Of a stretch of 63,104 nucleotides of DNA, positions 45,719 to 54,601 are shown piece after piece. Source of the stretch: Bdellovibrionales bacterium Ga0074137. GTDB lineage: Bacteria > Bdellovibrionota > Bdellovibrionia > Bdellovibrionales > JAMPXM01. How positions within the stretch are numbered: the first letter of the stretch is position 1; each line of letters opens with the position of its first letter. The notes under the pieces are model-generated. The model saw only the letters and a list, made by a program, of their open reading frames with translations, searched no databases and was not told where the DNA came from. The position numbers and the translations under genes are program-made. The stretch spans positions 1 to 63,104 of the forward strand of contig LNDT01000024.1 of assembly GCA_001464715.1 (NCBI GenBank). Reading direction: 5' to 3'.

Positions 45719-47921
45719 TAGGTCTTTGAGCGCATCGAAGTATTTCGGTGTCGCGTTTTCATTTTTCATTGCGGCAATGACATCTCCGCTCGCGCTGAGC
45801 GAGGAGGCGCTGCCGCAAAATGCCGAAGCGGAAATCGAGACCATTCAGGTTTTAGGTGGTTCGCGGTTTGACCTTGTTCAGCCGACATCTCCGACCCGTG
45901 TTTCCCAAAAAAAGCTTGAGAGCCTTAAAACCACGAATGTCGGCGAAGCTCTAAAAAGCGCGCCTGGCGTTTACGTTCGTGAAGAGGACGGTGAGGGGCT
46001 TCGACCCAACATCGGTCTTCGTGGAACAAATCCCGATCGCTCAAAAAAAATAGTAATTCTGCAAGATGGAATTCTGATCGGGCCAGCACCCTATGCGGCG
46101 CCCGCGGCTTACTACGTACCTTCGATGATCAATACGGAGTCGCTAGAAGTGCTGAGCGGATTTTCCGCTGTTCACTATGGGCCCAATTCTATTGGCGGCG
46201 CGGTCAATTATTTGACTCATGACTTTTCGCCGAAGTCTTCGCTGGATTTTGGTTATGGTTCTTTTGAAACATCTCGTTTGATTGCCACCACAGGTGGCGT
46301 CGGAGAAAACTTCTCGCATTCTATTCGAGTCTCGCGTGTTTCCAGCGGCGGCTTTAAGCAACTGGACGGAGGAGGACCGACCGGGTTTTCTCAAGACAGC
46401 GTCCTTGCAAAATTTAAAGTCGGTTCAAATTTTAAGACGACGCTGGGGTGGTCACGAGAAGATTCACAAGAAACTTACTTGGGTTTATCTCAAGCTGACT
46501 TTAGCCAAAATGCGTACCGACGTTATTCGGCCTCCGCCGCGGATCAAATGAAGTGGCAACACTTGTTGGCCCAGGTCGAATACGAATCCTCTGTTGGGTC
46601 GGATGACACTTTAAAAGTGACGGCCTATCACCATCAGTTTTCACGTCGATGGTACCGCATCGATAGATTTCGAGATTCTACAGTGAACCTTCGGGACATT
46701 CTGAGGGATCCCACGGCCGCAGGAAATCAGCTTTTTTACGATATTCTTCGCGGAGCCTCGGATACGAGTTCGGTTGGAAGCGGTGGTGAACTTGTGATCG
46801 CTAGCAATGATCGCGATTACGTTTCCGAAGGACTTCAAGCCCGATGGGTCGGAGAGGGAATCACTGGAGATTTGAAGCACTCTTATCAGGGAATTTTCCG
46901 CCTTCATCACGACCGGATTGAGCGAAATCACACTTTTGATTTTTACGAGATGAACGGCGGCCGCTTACAAAAAACTGCGACCGGTACACAGCGAGATCGA
47001 CTCAATAGGGACGAAGCACTGGCCGCACTGATCAGCGCTCAAGACGATGTGACGATAGGCGATTACACATTGACTGGAGTTGCGCGATTTGAAGTCGTGA
47101 GCTTTGAGTTTGAAGATCGCCTTACGGGTATCAGTCGTTTTCGTTCGGACTCTGTTTTTGTCCCGGGATTAAGTTTACTCAAAAAATTGGGCGATAATTT
47201 TTCTGCACGTGGAAGTGTGAACTTGGCTGCGACCGTCGCCGGACTTGATTCAACGGGACGAGAAAAGCGTGAAGAGGCCATGAATTACGAAATCGGCCTC
47301 AAGTACTTTGCCGGAGAACGAGACCTGCAAGCCGATGTGACATTCTTCCTCAACGACTACGAAAATCTCACCGGGACGTGCACGGCTTCAACCGGATGCG
47401 CCGCCGCCTCTTTGGATTCCCAGGTCAACGGCGGCCGGGCGCGCGTGCTTGGCGCTGAAGCTCGCTTTGCCGACGGATTTCAGGTTGGACCCGTGTGGAT
47501 ACCGGCAATTTTGAATGCGACTTTAATTTCGGCGTCTCTTCAGTCGTATTACAATTCCACCAACGCCGAATGGGGCGTTGGACCCATCGCGACCGGTGAC
47601 CCGCTACCTTACGTTCCCGAACTTCAATACAGTGCTTCGGTGGGCGCCGAGTGGTCGAAGGGGCGACACAAGTTTTCCAATGAAGTTTCACTGAATTTTC
47701 AGAGCCGAACTTTCGATCAGAGCAGTGTGACCAATCGGACCGAAATCCCTGCCTTCGGTGTCGCCAATTGGAGCGGGCGCTATGAATGGGATTCTGGGCG
47801 GTACCTTCAGCTGAAGGTCGATAATATTCTGGGGCGAGAGTACGCCGTCGCCGCACGTCCTTTCGGACTTCGCCCCGGTAAACCGCGGACGTTTTTAGCG
47901 ACGCTTGGTTTTTCTTTTTAA
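45711..47921 (+). CDS. TonB-dependent outer-membrane receptor (FecA-like)
   Basis: 736 residues. Signal peptide to about residue 30, a TonB-box-like segment (EIETIQVLGG), a plug domain (NVGEALKSAPGVYVREEDGE; RPNIGLRGTNPDRSKKIVIL; SAVHYGPNSIGGAVNYLT) and a 22-strand barrel ending in TFLATLGFSF. The plug pattern with RPNIGLRGTNPDRS is typical of FecA-type receptors. The likely substrate is a ferric citrate or siderophore complex. Last gene of the iron-like cluster and 15 bp from the convergent gene. Confidence 0.92.
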   Translation: MTSRSLSASKYFGVAFSFFIAAMTSPLALSEEALPQNAEAEIETIQVLGGSRFDLVQPTSPTRVSQKKLESLKTTNVGEALKSAPGVYVREEDGEGLRPNIGLRGTNPDRSKKIVILQDGILIGPAPYAAPAAYYVPSMINTESLEVLSGFSAVHYGPNSIGGAVNYLTHDFSPKSSLDFGYGSFETSRLIATTGGVGENFSHSIRVSRVSSGGFKQLDGGGPTGFSQDSVLAKFKVGSNFKTTLGWSREDSQETYLGLSQADFSQNAYRRYSASAADQMKWQHLLAQVEYESSVGSDDTLKVTAYHHQFSRRWYRIDRFRDSTVNLRDILRDPTAAGNQLFYDILRGASDTSSVGSGGELVIASNDRDYVSEGLQARWVGEGITGDLKHSYQGIFRLHHDRIERNHTFDFYEMNGGRLQKTATGTQRDRLNRDEALAALISAQDDVTIGDYTLTGVARFEVVSFEFEDRLTGISRFRSDSVFVPGLSLLKKLGDNFSARGSVNLAATVAGLDSTGREKREEAMNYEIGLKYFAGERDLQADVTFFLNDYENLTGTCTASTGCAAASLDSQVNGGRARVLGAEARFADGFQVGPVWIPAILNATLISASLQSYYNSTNAEWGVGPIATGDPLPYVPELQYSASVGAEWSKGRHKFSNEVSLNFQSRTFDQSSVTNRTEIPAFGVANWSGRYEWDSGRYLQLKVDNILGREYAVAARPFGLRPGKPRTFLATLGFSF

Positions 47922-47936
47922 TAGATCAGAATTAAA

Positions 47937-49475
47937 TTAGCGAACGACCTTGGGCTTTGCGGGCAGCTTGCCTTTGGGCTTTGAAGGTGCGGCCTTTGGT
48001 CCTTCACAAACATCTTCGAAGGCTGCGATGATGCCGTCCCGTCTTGTGCTGCGAAATGAAACAATGCCGACGCTACCGCGGCTCAAAGCCAATTCCGCGA
48101 TGGCTCGGTCTTGGGAGCGAGTGTTTGTTTTCATAGCGCTCACAAGATCAACAAGCTCCACCATCGCTCTTGAAACGTCGGGAACGGCAAAGAGACGACG
48201 CAGCCGATTCCGCGTTCCGACCGAGGGATGTTCAGTCGCCAAAAGAAGATTCGCATACTCGCGGCGAAGAATTGTCAGTTCCGAGGACGTCAGTCGGTTG
48301 GAAGCGACGAGGCTTTCAAGTCCATCGAAAATCTCTTTCGTTTTTCGCTCAAGCGCTAACTGCTCATTTTTAAGTGGCTCCGATTCCATGGGCGTAAGTT
48401 GAACGGAGCGACGAATTTTATCGTTTTGTAGCCACGCGCAGGGGCTGGCGCCGGGGCAAATTCCTGCCGTCATTGCGTCTTGAACTTTGGCGGAAATAGC
48501 GCGGCGAGATTTTAACTGAGATTTCAATTGATCAAATCCTGCGGCGAATTTCTGACCCGTTTTGTCGCCAAGCTCGGCCTCAGTTTTTTCAACTCCGATC
48601 CATGTGACGTTGTCCTTTGAAAGACGTTCCTTCACCCATGGTGCTTTCGAATTGAAACTAACAAGGAGTGGCTTTCCCATCGATGTCAGCTTGGTGAGGC
48701 CATCATTGACCGCGACTTCGTCATGGGACTTATCGGCAGCGAGGACGGCCGTCTGAGTCAAAAGTCTCGAGTGAGATTCAGAGGGTTGAGGACCGAACTC
48801 AAAAAATATTTTTGATCCGGTTTTAGAAATCATTTCGCCGTTTTGGACTTTGCAGACTTCAAGCTGCACGTTCGTCGCGGGCTCAGGAAGTTCCGCCACG
48901 TCGGCGTGGGCTGCGGGAATTGCGGTCGAAATGACAAAACCAAAGAATTTTCTAAATTGGTTCCTAAAGTGATTGCGGGGTTGCAGTGAGGCACCGTCGA
49001 GGTTTTCAAGTTTCAAAGGTGAAACACGTCCCAAGCCAAGCTTCGCGCAGTTTTCATCGTCCGTGGTCGCCCGGCAGTACTCGGAGAGGAAACGAGAGTA
49101 GGCAATCCATCCGAAAGTTTCAGAGGAGCTGGTGAGGGCCGTTGGCCAACCATGTTTTACGGCCGAAGTCTGGGTGGTTTCACACGAAGCTGTTGGAGAC
49201 GTTTCCCAGATTTCATTTCCGGCTGAGCAAAACCGAATTTTTCCATTCGAAAGGGGCTCCTCAGCCACCTGCTTCATAATTTCTGTAACAGCCTGATCCA
49301 GCGGCTTCCGCTCGGCATCTGTCATCAGTCGGAACTCGGTCCACGTCGGAAACGAGCGAGGCGCCGACTCACTGGCAATCGACGAAGCGGCGCTCGGCGC
49401 AGCAGGAGTCGTCGACACGAAAAGAGCGACGAGAAAACTGGTCACGATGTTGGCGCTGAAAGAGGAAATTCTCAC
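47937..49475 (-). CDS. Exported protein of unknown function
   Basis: 512 residues if started at the GTG at 49475-49473, which places a good signal peptide at the N-terminus (ANIVTSFLVALFVSTTPAA). The frame is open to a GTG at 49583, but that lies 9 bases from the T-run of the terminator at 49592-49621, making it an unlikely start. The mature protein is mostly helical with scattered Cys pairs and a basic C-terminal tail (SKPKGKLPAKPKVVR). No known family recognised. It is downstream of the protease gene but separated by the terminator. Confidence 0.7.
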   Translation of the reverse strand: MRISSFSANIVTSFLVALFVSTTPAAPSAASSIASESAPRSFPTWTEFRLMTDAERKPLDQAVTEIMKQVAEEPLSNGKIRFCSAGNEIWETSPTASCETTQTSAVKHGWPTALTSSSETFGWIAYSRFLSEYCRATTDDENCAKLGLGRVSPLKLENLDGASLQPRNHFRNQFRKFFGFVISTAIPAAHADVAELPEPATNVQLEVCKVQNGEMISKTGSKIFFEFGPQPSESHSRLLTQTAVLAADKSHDEVAVNDGLTKLTSMGKPLLVSFNSKAPWVKERLSKDNVTWIGVEKTEAELGDKTGQKFAAGFDQLKSQLKSRRAISAKVQDAMTAGICPGASPCAWLQNDKIRRSVQLTPMESEPLKNEQLALERKTKEIFDGLESLVASNRLTSSELTILRREYANLLLATEHPSVGTRNRLRRLFAVPDVSRAMVELVDLVSAMKTNTRSQDRAIAELALSRGSVGIVSFRSTRRDGIIAAFEDVCEGPKAAPSKPKGKLPAKPKVVR

Positions 49476-49591
49476 AAAGCTCAGTGTAGCGAAAGTTTCT
49501 CTATCGATCTTCGAATTTCGAAGTGTTCCGCTGAACACGCACTGAATTGCCTCACGGACCCGATAAAGGTCTGGGGTGTTCACACAAGATC

Positions 49592-49621
49592 AAAAAAAAG
49601 AGCCTCCTTAAGAGGAGGCTC
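49592..49621 (-). terminator. Intrinsic terminator of the subtilisin-like protease gene
   Basis: On the minus strand GAGCCTCC and GGAGGCTC pair perfectly (8 bp, 49600-49607 with 49614-49621) around a 6-base loop, followed directly by eight T residues (49599-49592). It is 45 bases after the protease stop. This is the clearest rho-independent terminator in the window. Confidence 0.92.
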
Positions 49622-49665
49622 GGGAGGGATTTCAGATGCGCTCGACTCGTTAGCGCGTCAAGAAA

Positions 49666-51180
49666 CTAGCGCATTAGGTTTTCGACAGAAAGTTTTCCGC
49701 CAGTCACAGACTTTCCATTCATCGCTGCGATCGGCTTTGTGGAATTCATAATCGCAGCTTTCACTTCCATCATCGTCGCTTTCGGATGATCCGCCCAGTA
49801 AAGTGCTGCTGCACCTGACACGTGAGGAGCCGCCATCGACGTTCCATCCCAAGTGATCGACAAACCGAATTCCGGGAGGTCGATAACTTTATCGCTGTAG
49901 CCATTCTCGACCGTTGTCGAGAACACGGCGACACCTGGCGCACCAACATCGACCGAAGTCAGACCCCAGTTCGAGAACGTGCCAAGCGCATCTGTTTTGT
50001 CGATCGCAGCCACCGAAATGATGTTCTCATGAGGGTAACTTGCAGGATACGCCGGAGCGCTGTTCGTGTCGTTGTCATACCCTTTGCCTTGCGCATCGCC
50101 ATTGCCGGCAGCTGCTACAAAGAGTTGGCCTGCCAAACGCGCCTCTTCAATAATGTCTCGAAGCGCTTGATTGCCGACGGTGTCGGCGGGATCTTCGCCG
50201 GAAGATCCCCAAGAGTTCGACGACACTTTCACGCCCATTTTAATAGCGTAAGCGATCGCTTTGACGGCGCCTTCGGTTGAACCCTGGCCTTTTTCACTTA
50301 AGAAACGAAGGGCCATGATCTGTGCGCTTGGAGCAACGCCGGCAATTCCTTTGCCGTTGTCGCCACGAGCCGCTACATTGCCTGCGCAGTGTGTGCCGTG
50401 ACCTGGGTTTCCACCGCCGAACAAAAGTTCCAACGGTTCGACGCTGAGGTCGAAGGGTTTATTGTCGTCCGTGACAAAATCCCATCCGACCACGTCATCG
50501 ACGTAGCCATTTTCATCGTCATCAACACCATTGGTAGCCATGTCGCGACCCTGTGAATCGACGCCAGTTTCGCCCGGGTTTCTCCACATATTGTCGACAA
50601 GATCTTCGTGAGTGTAATCGACGCCCGAATCAAGAACGGCGACGACAACGCCTTCGCCCTTGGCGCCTTTCCAGCCAGAAACAACGTTGTTGTCGACCAT
50701 GCCCCACTGGTTATCAAAGAGCGAGTCGGCGCCAAATCCTGGCGCGGTCGTCTTTGGGATTTCTGGGTTGTCGACTTTTGCGCTCGGAGCAAAAATATTA
50801 CCGGGGCCACCGGCCGCATTCACTTTTTGAAGAAGAGCGTCGCGAGTTGGCCCGTTGGGCAGCCGATAATCTTTTAGCTGACGAATCGGATAATTTTTTT
50901 GAACAACCATCACGCCGGGAAGCGCTTGAAGTGCGCGAACAGAAAGAGCCGACGACTTTGACGTCGTTTTAAGGCTGATCCATTGGCCACCGTCGTGAAG
51001 TCGGCTTGTGAGTGGAGCGACTTTCGTTCCGACGTCGCCAGCGAGGCGAGTCAGCTGAGTCATTACTCCTTTTGATTTTGTACCTTGAACCTTGATCAGA
51101 AGATCTTGAGCGGCGACGGCCGTAGAAGTGGCTGTCGAAACGATTGCTGAGAACATCAGCATTTTACCGAGAAAAGTCAT
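49666..51180 (-). CDS. Secreted subtilisin-like serine protease (S8)
   Basis: 504 residues; GGAGGG 5 bases before the ATG at 51180 sets the start. Signal peptide (MLMFSAIVSTATSTAVAA), an inhibitor-like prodomain (~30-110), then the S8 catalytic domain: Asp in VVVAVLDSGVDYTHEDL, His in NPGHGTHCAGNVAARG, oxyanion Asn in FVAAAGNGDA and Ser in DGTSMAAPHVSGAAAL. A calcium-site-like Asp-rich loop (GVDDDENGYVDDVVGWDF) lies between Asp and His. Probably secreted to degrade proteins, in keeping with a predatory or scavenging life. Monocistronic with its own terminator. Confidence 0.95.
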   Translation of the reverse strand: MTFLGKMLMFSAIVSTATSTAVAAQDLLIKVQGTKSKGVMTQLTRLAGDVGTKVAPLTSRLHDGGQWISLKTTSKSSALSVRALQALPGVMVVQKNYPIRQLKDYRLPNGPTRDALLQKVNAAGGPGNIFAPSAKVDNPEIPKTTAPGFGADSLFDNQWGMVDNNVVSGWKGAKGEGVVVAVLDSGVDYTHEDLVDNMWRNPGETGVDSQGRDMATNGVDDDENGYVDDVVGWDFVTDDNKPFDLSVEPLELLFGGGNPGHGTHCAGNVAARGDNGKGIAGVAPSAQIMALRFLSEKGQGSTEGAVKAIAYAIKMGVKVSSNSWGSSGEDPADTVGNQALRDIIEEARLAGQLFVAAAGNGDAQGKGYDNDTNSAPAYPASYPHENIISVAAIDKTDALGTFSNWGLTSVDVGAPGVAVFSTTVENGYSDKVIDLPEFGLSITWDGTSMAAPHVSGAAALYWADHPKATMMEVKAAIMNSTKPIAAMNGKSVTGGKLSVENLMR

Positions 51181-51681
51181 TAGTCCCTCCGTAGTGAACA
51201 CCGCACGATCGATGTGCGGAAAAAACAAGCGACGGACCCTCCGCCGCCGCTTGCTTATTTTGAACGCCAGGCCATCCGTGCCCGACGTTCGTCGTACGCA
51301 TCCATGCGTTCTGAAAGTCTAGGCGGTTCCATTTCGGAACCGCAATAAAAAGATGCAACGGTGGGCGCGCGATCAATGCGCTGCATTGCCAATGGAGTTC
51401 ACGAACATTTGCATCAGTGGAGTCATCGGTAAAGTCATCAGGCCACTCATCAACGGTTCGCACCGAACACTTCGCCAAATTTTCGTGCTGAGCCGCGAGC
51501 GCAGTTTTCAAAAAGTCGGGTGTTCGTTCCGACTTGGTCGCAGTTCATATTTTTCTCGAACAACACTTACGCGCTGCGAGGAGCTTCGAAAATAACGATT
51601 TTCGGGTACACTCACCTTCGGTAAATGAAAGCGTAACGATATTCCATCTGTCTCGCAATCTTACTGGTTCGGAGTGTTCGC
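51181..51681. other. Intergenic region between divergent protease and nuoB genes
   Basis: 501 bases containing the divergent start regions of the protease (minus) and nuoB (plus). One clear hairpin, GCGGTTCC/GGAACCGC with a 5-base loop at 51323-51343, is followed by AATAAAAA. A further imperfect GC-rich inverted repeat lies near 51223-51255. ORFs here have no recognisable product and look like chance frames. Confidence 0.55.
51323..51343. promoter_or_regulatory. 8 bp hairpin in the protease-nuoB intergenic region
   Basis: Perfect 8 bp stem GCGGTTCC/GGAACCGC around ATTTC. It is about 145 bp from the protease start and 340 bp from nuoB. It could be a terminator of a short leader transcript, or a palindromic binding site. 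Confidence 0.4.
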
Positions 51682-52293
51682 GTGTCGAATTCGTCATCTG
51701 GTTCGTCTGGTTCTTCGGTCGTCTCGGCTCAAATTCATCCTGCGAATGCGGCTCCTCTCGTAACGAAGCTTGCGGATCAAGCGCTGGAAGATGCTTCAAG
51801 GCAGTTCGCCTTCACAACTCGCCTCGATGATATCGTCGCATGGGGTTCAAAAAACTCATTGTGGCCAATGCCCTATGGAACGGCCTGCTGCGGAATCGAA
51901 CTTATGTCGGTCATGGGACCGAAGTACGATCTCGCGCGCTTCGGTGCAGAAGTTGTTCGTTTCTCTCCTCGCCAAGCGGATCTCTTGATTGTGGCAGGAA
52001 CGATCACAGAAAAAATGGCGCCGGTTCTTGTTCACATCTACGAGCAGATGTTGGATCCAAAGTTTGTTATTTCAATGGGCGCTTGCGCTTCGAGCGGCGG
52101 ATTCTACCGTGCGTATCACGTTCTTCAGGGCATTCATCAAGTGATCCCGGTCGACGTTTACGTTCCGGGTTGCCCGCCGACACCAGAAGCCGTCTTGGAC
52201 GGCGTAATGACATTGCAACGAATGATCGGTGAGCACACGCCACGCCCGTGGCGCGACAACTGGAAGCGTCCCGCCTTTATCAAATCAGTTTAG
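51682..52293 (+). CDS. nuoB: NADH-quinone oxidoreductase subunit NuoB
   Basis: 203 residues, GTG start. A Ser/Gly-rich N-terminal extension (~30 residues) precedes the conserved core. Ligands for the N2 [4Fe-4S] cluster are present: the Cys pair in [12 protein letters not shown], Cys in [13 protein letters not shown] and Cys in [13 protein letters not shown]. NuoB passes electrons to quinone at the junction with NuoD. First gene of the complex I operon here; nuoA is not upstream. Confidence 0.95.
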   Translation: MSNSSSGSSGSSVVSAQIHPANAAPLVTKLADQALEDASRQFAFTTRLDDIVAWGSKNSLWPMPYGTACCGIELMSVMGPKYDLARFGAEVVRFSPRQADLLIVAGTITEKMAPVLVHIYEQMLDPKFVISMGACASSGGFYRAYHVLQGIHQVIPVDVYVPGCPPTPEAVLDGVMTLQRMIGEHTPRPWRDNWKRPAFIKSV

Positions 52294-52323
52294 AAAATCG
52301 CCCCGCACTGTATAGGAAGTTGA

Positions 52324-53838
52324 ATGGAAACCACATCACAGCAGTTCGATCTCATTCGCAGCGACCTTTCTCAGTTCTCTCTTGGAACATCGGTCCTGTC
52401 GCCCGCGACGATTGAGAAATTCAAATTCCTCACCACTCCGGTCGGGGACGATGTTCTGGAAGTTCCGCGCGAAGCGATTCCAGCACTTTTCCGAGTTCTC
52501 AAAGAATCGGGTCGTTTTGATTTCTTCATGGACGTCACTTGCGTCGATCACTTGAATCAGATGGCGGGACGCACGCGTCGGTTCGACGTCGTTTATCACA
52601 TGTTCTCTTCGAAAACTTACTCGCGGCTTCGTGTGAAAACGCAAGTGGGCGAGGGCGAAACGATATCGACGATCTCTAACATCTACAAAGCGGCCAATTG
52701 GTTCGAGCGCGAAGCTTGGGATATGTTCGGGGTTGTTTTCGAAGGTCATCCAAATCTCACGCGCCTTCTTACGCACCATGAGTTCAAAGGCCATCCGCTT
52801 CGAAAAGACTATGATGCCGATCATCAGCAGCATTGCTCGTCGGCACTTCCGCTTCATTTCACCGACGATGCGACTTTTAAGCCTGGCGACCGACAGCTTG
52901 TTCCTTTGAACATTGGACCGTCTCATCCAGCGACTCACGGAACTCTTCGCGTGATGGCCGAAGTCGACGGCGAAACGATCGCGCGTGCGAACGTCGAACT
53001 TGGATTTCTTCACCGCTGTTTTGAGAAAATGGCCGAGACGCATCCCTACAACCAGGTGATCCCTTACACGGATCGACTCAACTACTGCTCGGCGCCGATC
53101 AACAATATCGGTTACTGCAAAGCTGTTGAACGACTTCTCAACGTCGAGATCCCACCCAAAGCGCAAGCGATGCGTGTGATTTTGACCGAGCTTTCTCGTA
53201 TCATCGATCACTTCGTTTGCCTTGGCGCGAACGCTGTCGATCTCGGTGCCCTCACGGGCTTCTTCCATCTCTTCACGTACCGTGAGCTTGTGTACACGCT
53301 CTTTGAAAAACTTTGCGGTGCGCGCCTGACAGTGTCGATGACTCGTGTCGGCGGCATGGCTCAGGATGCTCCCGAAGGTTGGTTCGACGATGTTCTTGAT
53401 GCTTGCAAAAAGATTCGCGGCGGCATCGAGACCGTTGAAGGTCTTTTGACTGGAAATAAAATTTGGCAGCAGCGGACGCAAGGTGCTGGCGCCATCACAG
53501 CTGAAAACGCGATTGCTTGGGGTTACACAGGACCATGTCTGCGTGCAGCTGGCGTGGGACTCGATCTTCGTAAAGCGGCGCCGTACTATATGTACGACCA
53601 GCTCGATTTCAAAATTCCTGTAGGAACAACCGGCGATGTCTACGATCGTTACTTGGTTCGCGTCGCTGAAATGCATGAGTCGCTAAAAATCATCGAGCAG
53701 GTTTGCAAAAATATTCCTGAGGGCGATTACACAATCCGCGACAAGTCGATCGTTCTTCCTGAAAAGAGCGACGTCTACGGAAACATCGAAGGATTGATGA
53801 ATCACTTCATGTTGATCATCAAAGGCCTTCGACGGTGA
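52324..53838 (+). CDS. nuoCD: NuoCD fusion, truncated by frameshifting deletion
   Basis: 504 residues, with AGGAAG before the ATG. Residues ~1-170 are NuoC (ANWFEREAWDMFGVVFEGHP; HPLRKDYDAD). From ~195 the NuoD part follows (LNIGPSHPATHGTLRVMAE, TDRLNYCSAPINNIGYCKAV, GAGAITAENAIAWGYTGP). The fusion itself is known in other bacteria. The reading frame ends abnormally after LMNHFMLIIKG with LRR and a stop, where family members continue for ~75 residues. The missing last 60 residues are found in the +2 frame (53831-54013). About 15-17 conserved residues between the two parts are absent. The product as read would lack the NuoD C-terminus near the quinone site. Confidence 0.9.
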   Translation: METTSQQFDLIRSDLSQFSLGTSVLSPATIEKFKFLTTPVGDDVLEVPREAIPALFRVLKESGRFDFFMDVTCVDHLNQMAGRTRRFDVVYHMFSSKTYSRLRVKTQVGEGETISTISNIYKAANWFEREAWDMFGVVFEGHPNLTRLLTHHEFKGHPLRKDYDADHQQHCSSALPLHFTDDATFKPGDRQLVPLNIGPSHPATHGTLRVMAEVDGETIARANVELGFLHRCFEKMAETHPYNQVIPYTDRLNYCSAPINNIGYCKAVERLLNVEIPPKAQAMRVILTELSRIIDHFVCLGANAVDLGALTGFFHLFTYRELVYTLFEKLCGARLTVSMTRVGGMAQDAPEGWFDDVLDACKKIRGGIETVEGLLTGNKIWQQRTQGAGAITAENAIAWGYTGPCLRAAGVGLDLRKAAPYYMYDQLDFKIPVGTTGDVYDRYLVRVAEMHESLKIIEQVCKNIPEGDYTIRDKSIVLPEKSDVYGNIEGLMNHFMLIIKGLRR

Positions 53839-54013
53839 ACTTGGATTTTACCTTGTGAGTGATGGCAGTGGTCGGCCGTACCGATTGAAAGTGCGTCCCC
53901 CATGTTTTGCTATTTACCAATCGTTCCCCGAGCAAGTGACGGGTGGCCTTTTGGCTGACGTCGTCGCTATTTTGGGTTCGATGAATTTAATTGCCGGCGA
54001 ACTCGACCGCTAG
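53831..54013 (+). pseudogene. nuoCD: Out-of-frame C-terminal remnant of NuoD
   Basis: Reading from 53831 in frame +2 relative to the nuoCD ORF gives DGELGFYLVSDGSGRPYRLK, then RPPCFAIYQSFPEQ, and ends GSMNLIAGELDR before TAG at 54011-54013. These are the canonical last ~60 residues of NuoD. The frame relation requires a net loss of 3n+2 bases (about 44-53). Because codons and amino acids are intact to the stop, the deletion must be recent or a sequence/assembly error. Confidence 0.9.
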
Positions 54014-54080
54014 GTACCTTCTTCCCTTTCGAAACGCGTCGCGTTTCAGAAAGGAAGAAGGTACTCGAGGAAGGAAGAAG
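54014..54080 (+). promoter_or_regulatory. Strong hairpin with duplicated ribosome-binding site before nuoE
   Basis: Starting directly after the nuoD stop, GTACCTTCTTCC pairs with GGAAGAAGGTAC (54014-54025 with 54053-54064), extended inward by TTTC/GAAA and GAAACGC/GCGTTTC. The right arm contains GGAAGAAG, and the true nuoE ribosome-binding region 54072-54079 repeats this octamer. The left arm could thus pair with either copy, which would hide or free the nuoE start. Regulation of nuoE translation or mRNA processing is an inference. Confidence 0.65.
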
Positions 54081-54082
54081 TG

Positions 54083-54598
54083 ATGTTTAAGCTCTCTGAT
54101 GAAGGTTTGAAGTACGTAAAAAACGAACTCACTCGCTATGAAGTGAAGCAGTCGGCGATCATTCGTTGCCTTTACCGCGCGCAAGACGAAAACGGCGGTT
54201 GGGTCAGTCCCGATGTCATTTCTCACTTGTCGGCCGTGATGGAAATCCCCAGCGCGCAGATCGAAGAAGTCGCGACGTTCTACACGATGTTCAACAAAAC
54301 ACCGGTCGGGAAAAACCACATTCAAGTGTGCGTGACACTCACTTGCGGAATGCTGGGCGGTCGTGAACTCTGCGACTCCATGATGAAAGAAGCGGGCTGT
54401 AAGAAGACGGGCGACGTTTCTCCGGATGGCCTCTTCACTTTTTCGAAAGTCGAGTGCCTTGGATCTTGCGACACGGCACCGATGATCCAGATCAACCGCG
54501 ACCCTTACACTGAAAACCTCAACACTGAAAAAGGCCTCGAGCTTGTTCGAAAACTTCGAACAGCGGGCGGCGCCGGCGCCTCGGGCAAGGGACACTAA
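54083..54598 (+). CDS. nuoE: NADH-quinone oxidoreductase subunit NuoE
   Basis: 171 residues; ATG at 54083 after GGAAGAAG (a GTG at 54080 is in frame). The [2Fe-2S] ligands are present as CVTLTC (C-x4-C) and ECLGSC (C-x3-C) in the thioredoxin-like domain; the N-terminal helical part has EIPSAQIEEVATFYTMFN. NuoE works with NuoF in the NADH-oxidising peripheral arm. nuoF follows after 3 bases. Confidence 0.94.
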   Translation: MFKLSDEGLKYVKNELTRYEVKQSAIIRCLYRAQDENGGWVSPDVISHLSAVMEIPSAQIEEVATFYTMFNKTPVGKNHIQVCVTLTCGMLGGRELCDSMMKEAGCKKTGDVSPDGLFTFSKVECLGSCDTAPMIQINRDPYTENLNTEKGLELVRKLRTAGGAGASGKGH

Positions 54599-54601
54599 GC
54601 A

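Noticed and set aside
51164-51511. 115-codon minus-strand ORF in the protease-nuoB gap
   Set aside because: It overlaps the real protease start and its ribosome-binding site in another frame and has no signal or domain.
52336-53676. 446-codon open frame antisense to nuoCD
   Set aside because: It mirrors the highly conserved nuoCD coding sequence; its translation is rich in Arg/His and shows no family features. It arises from codon bias.
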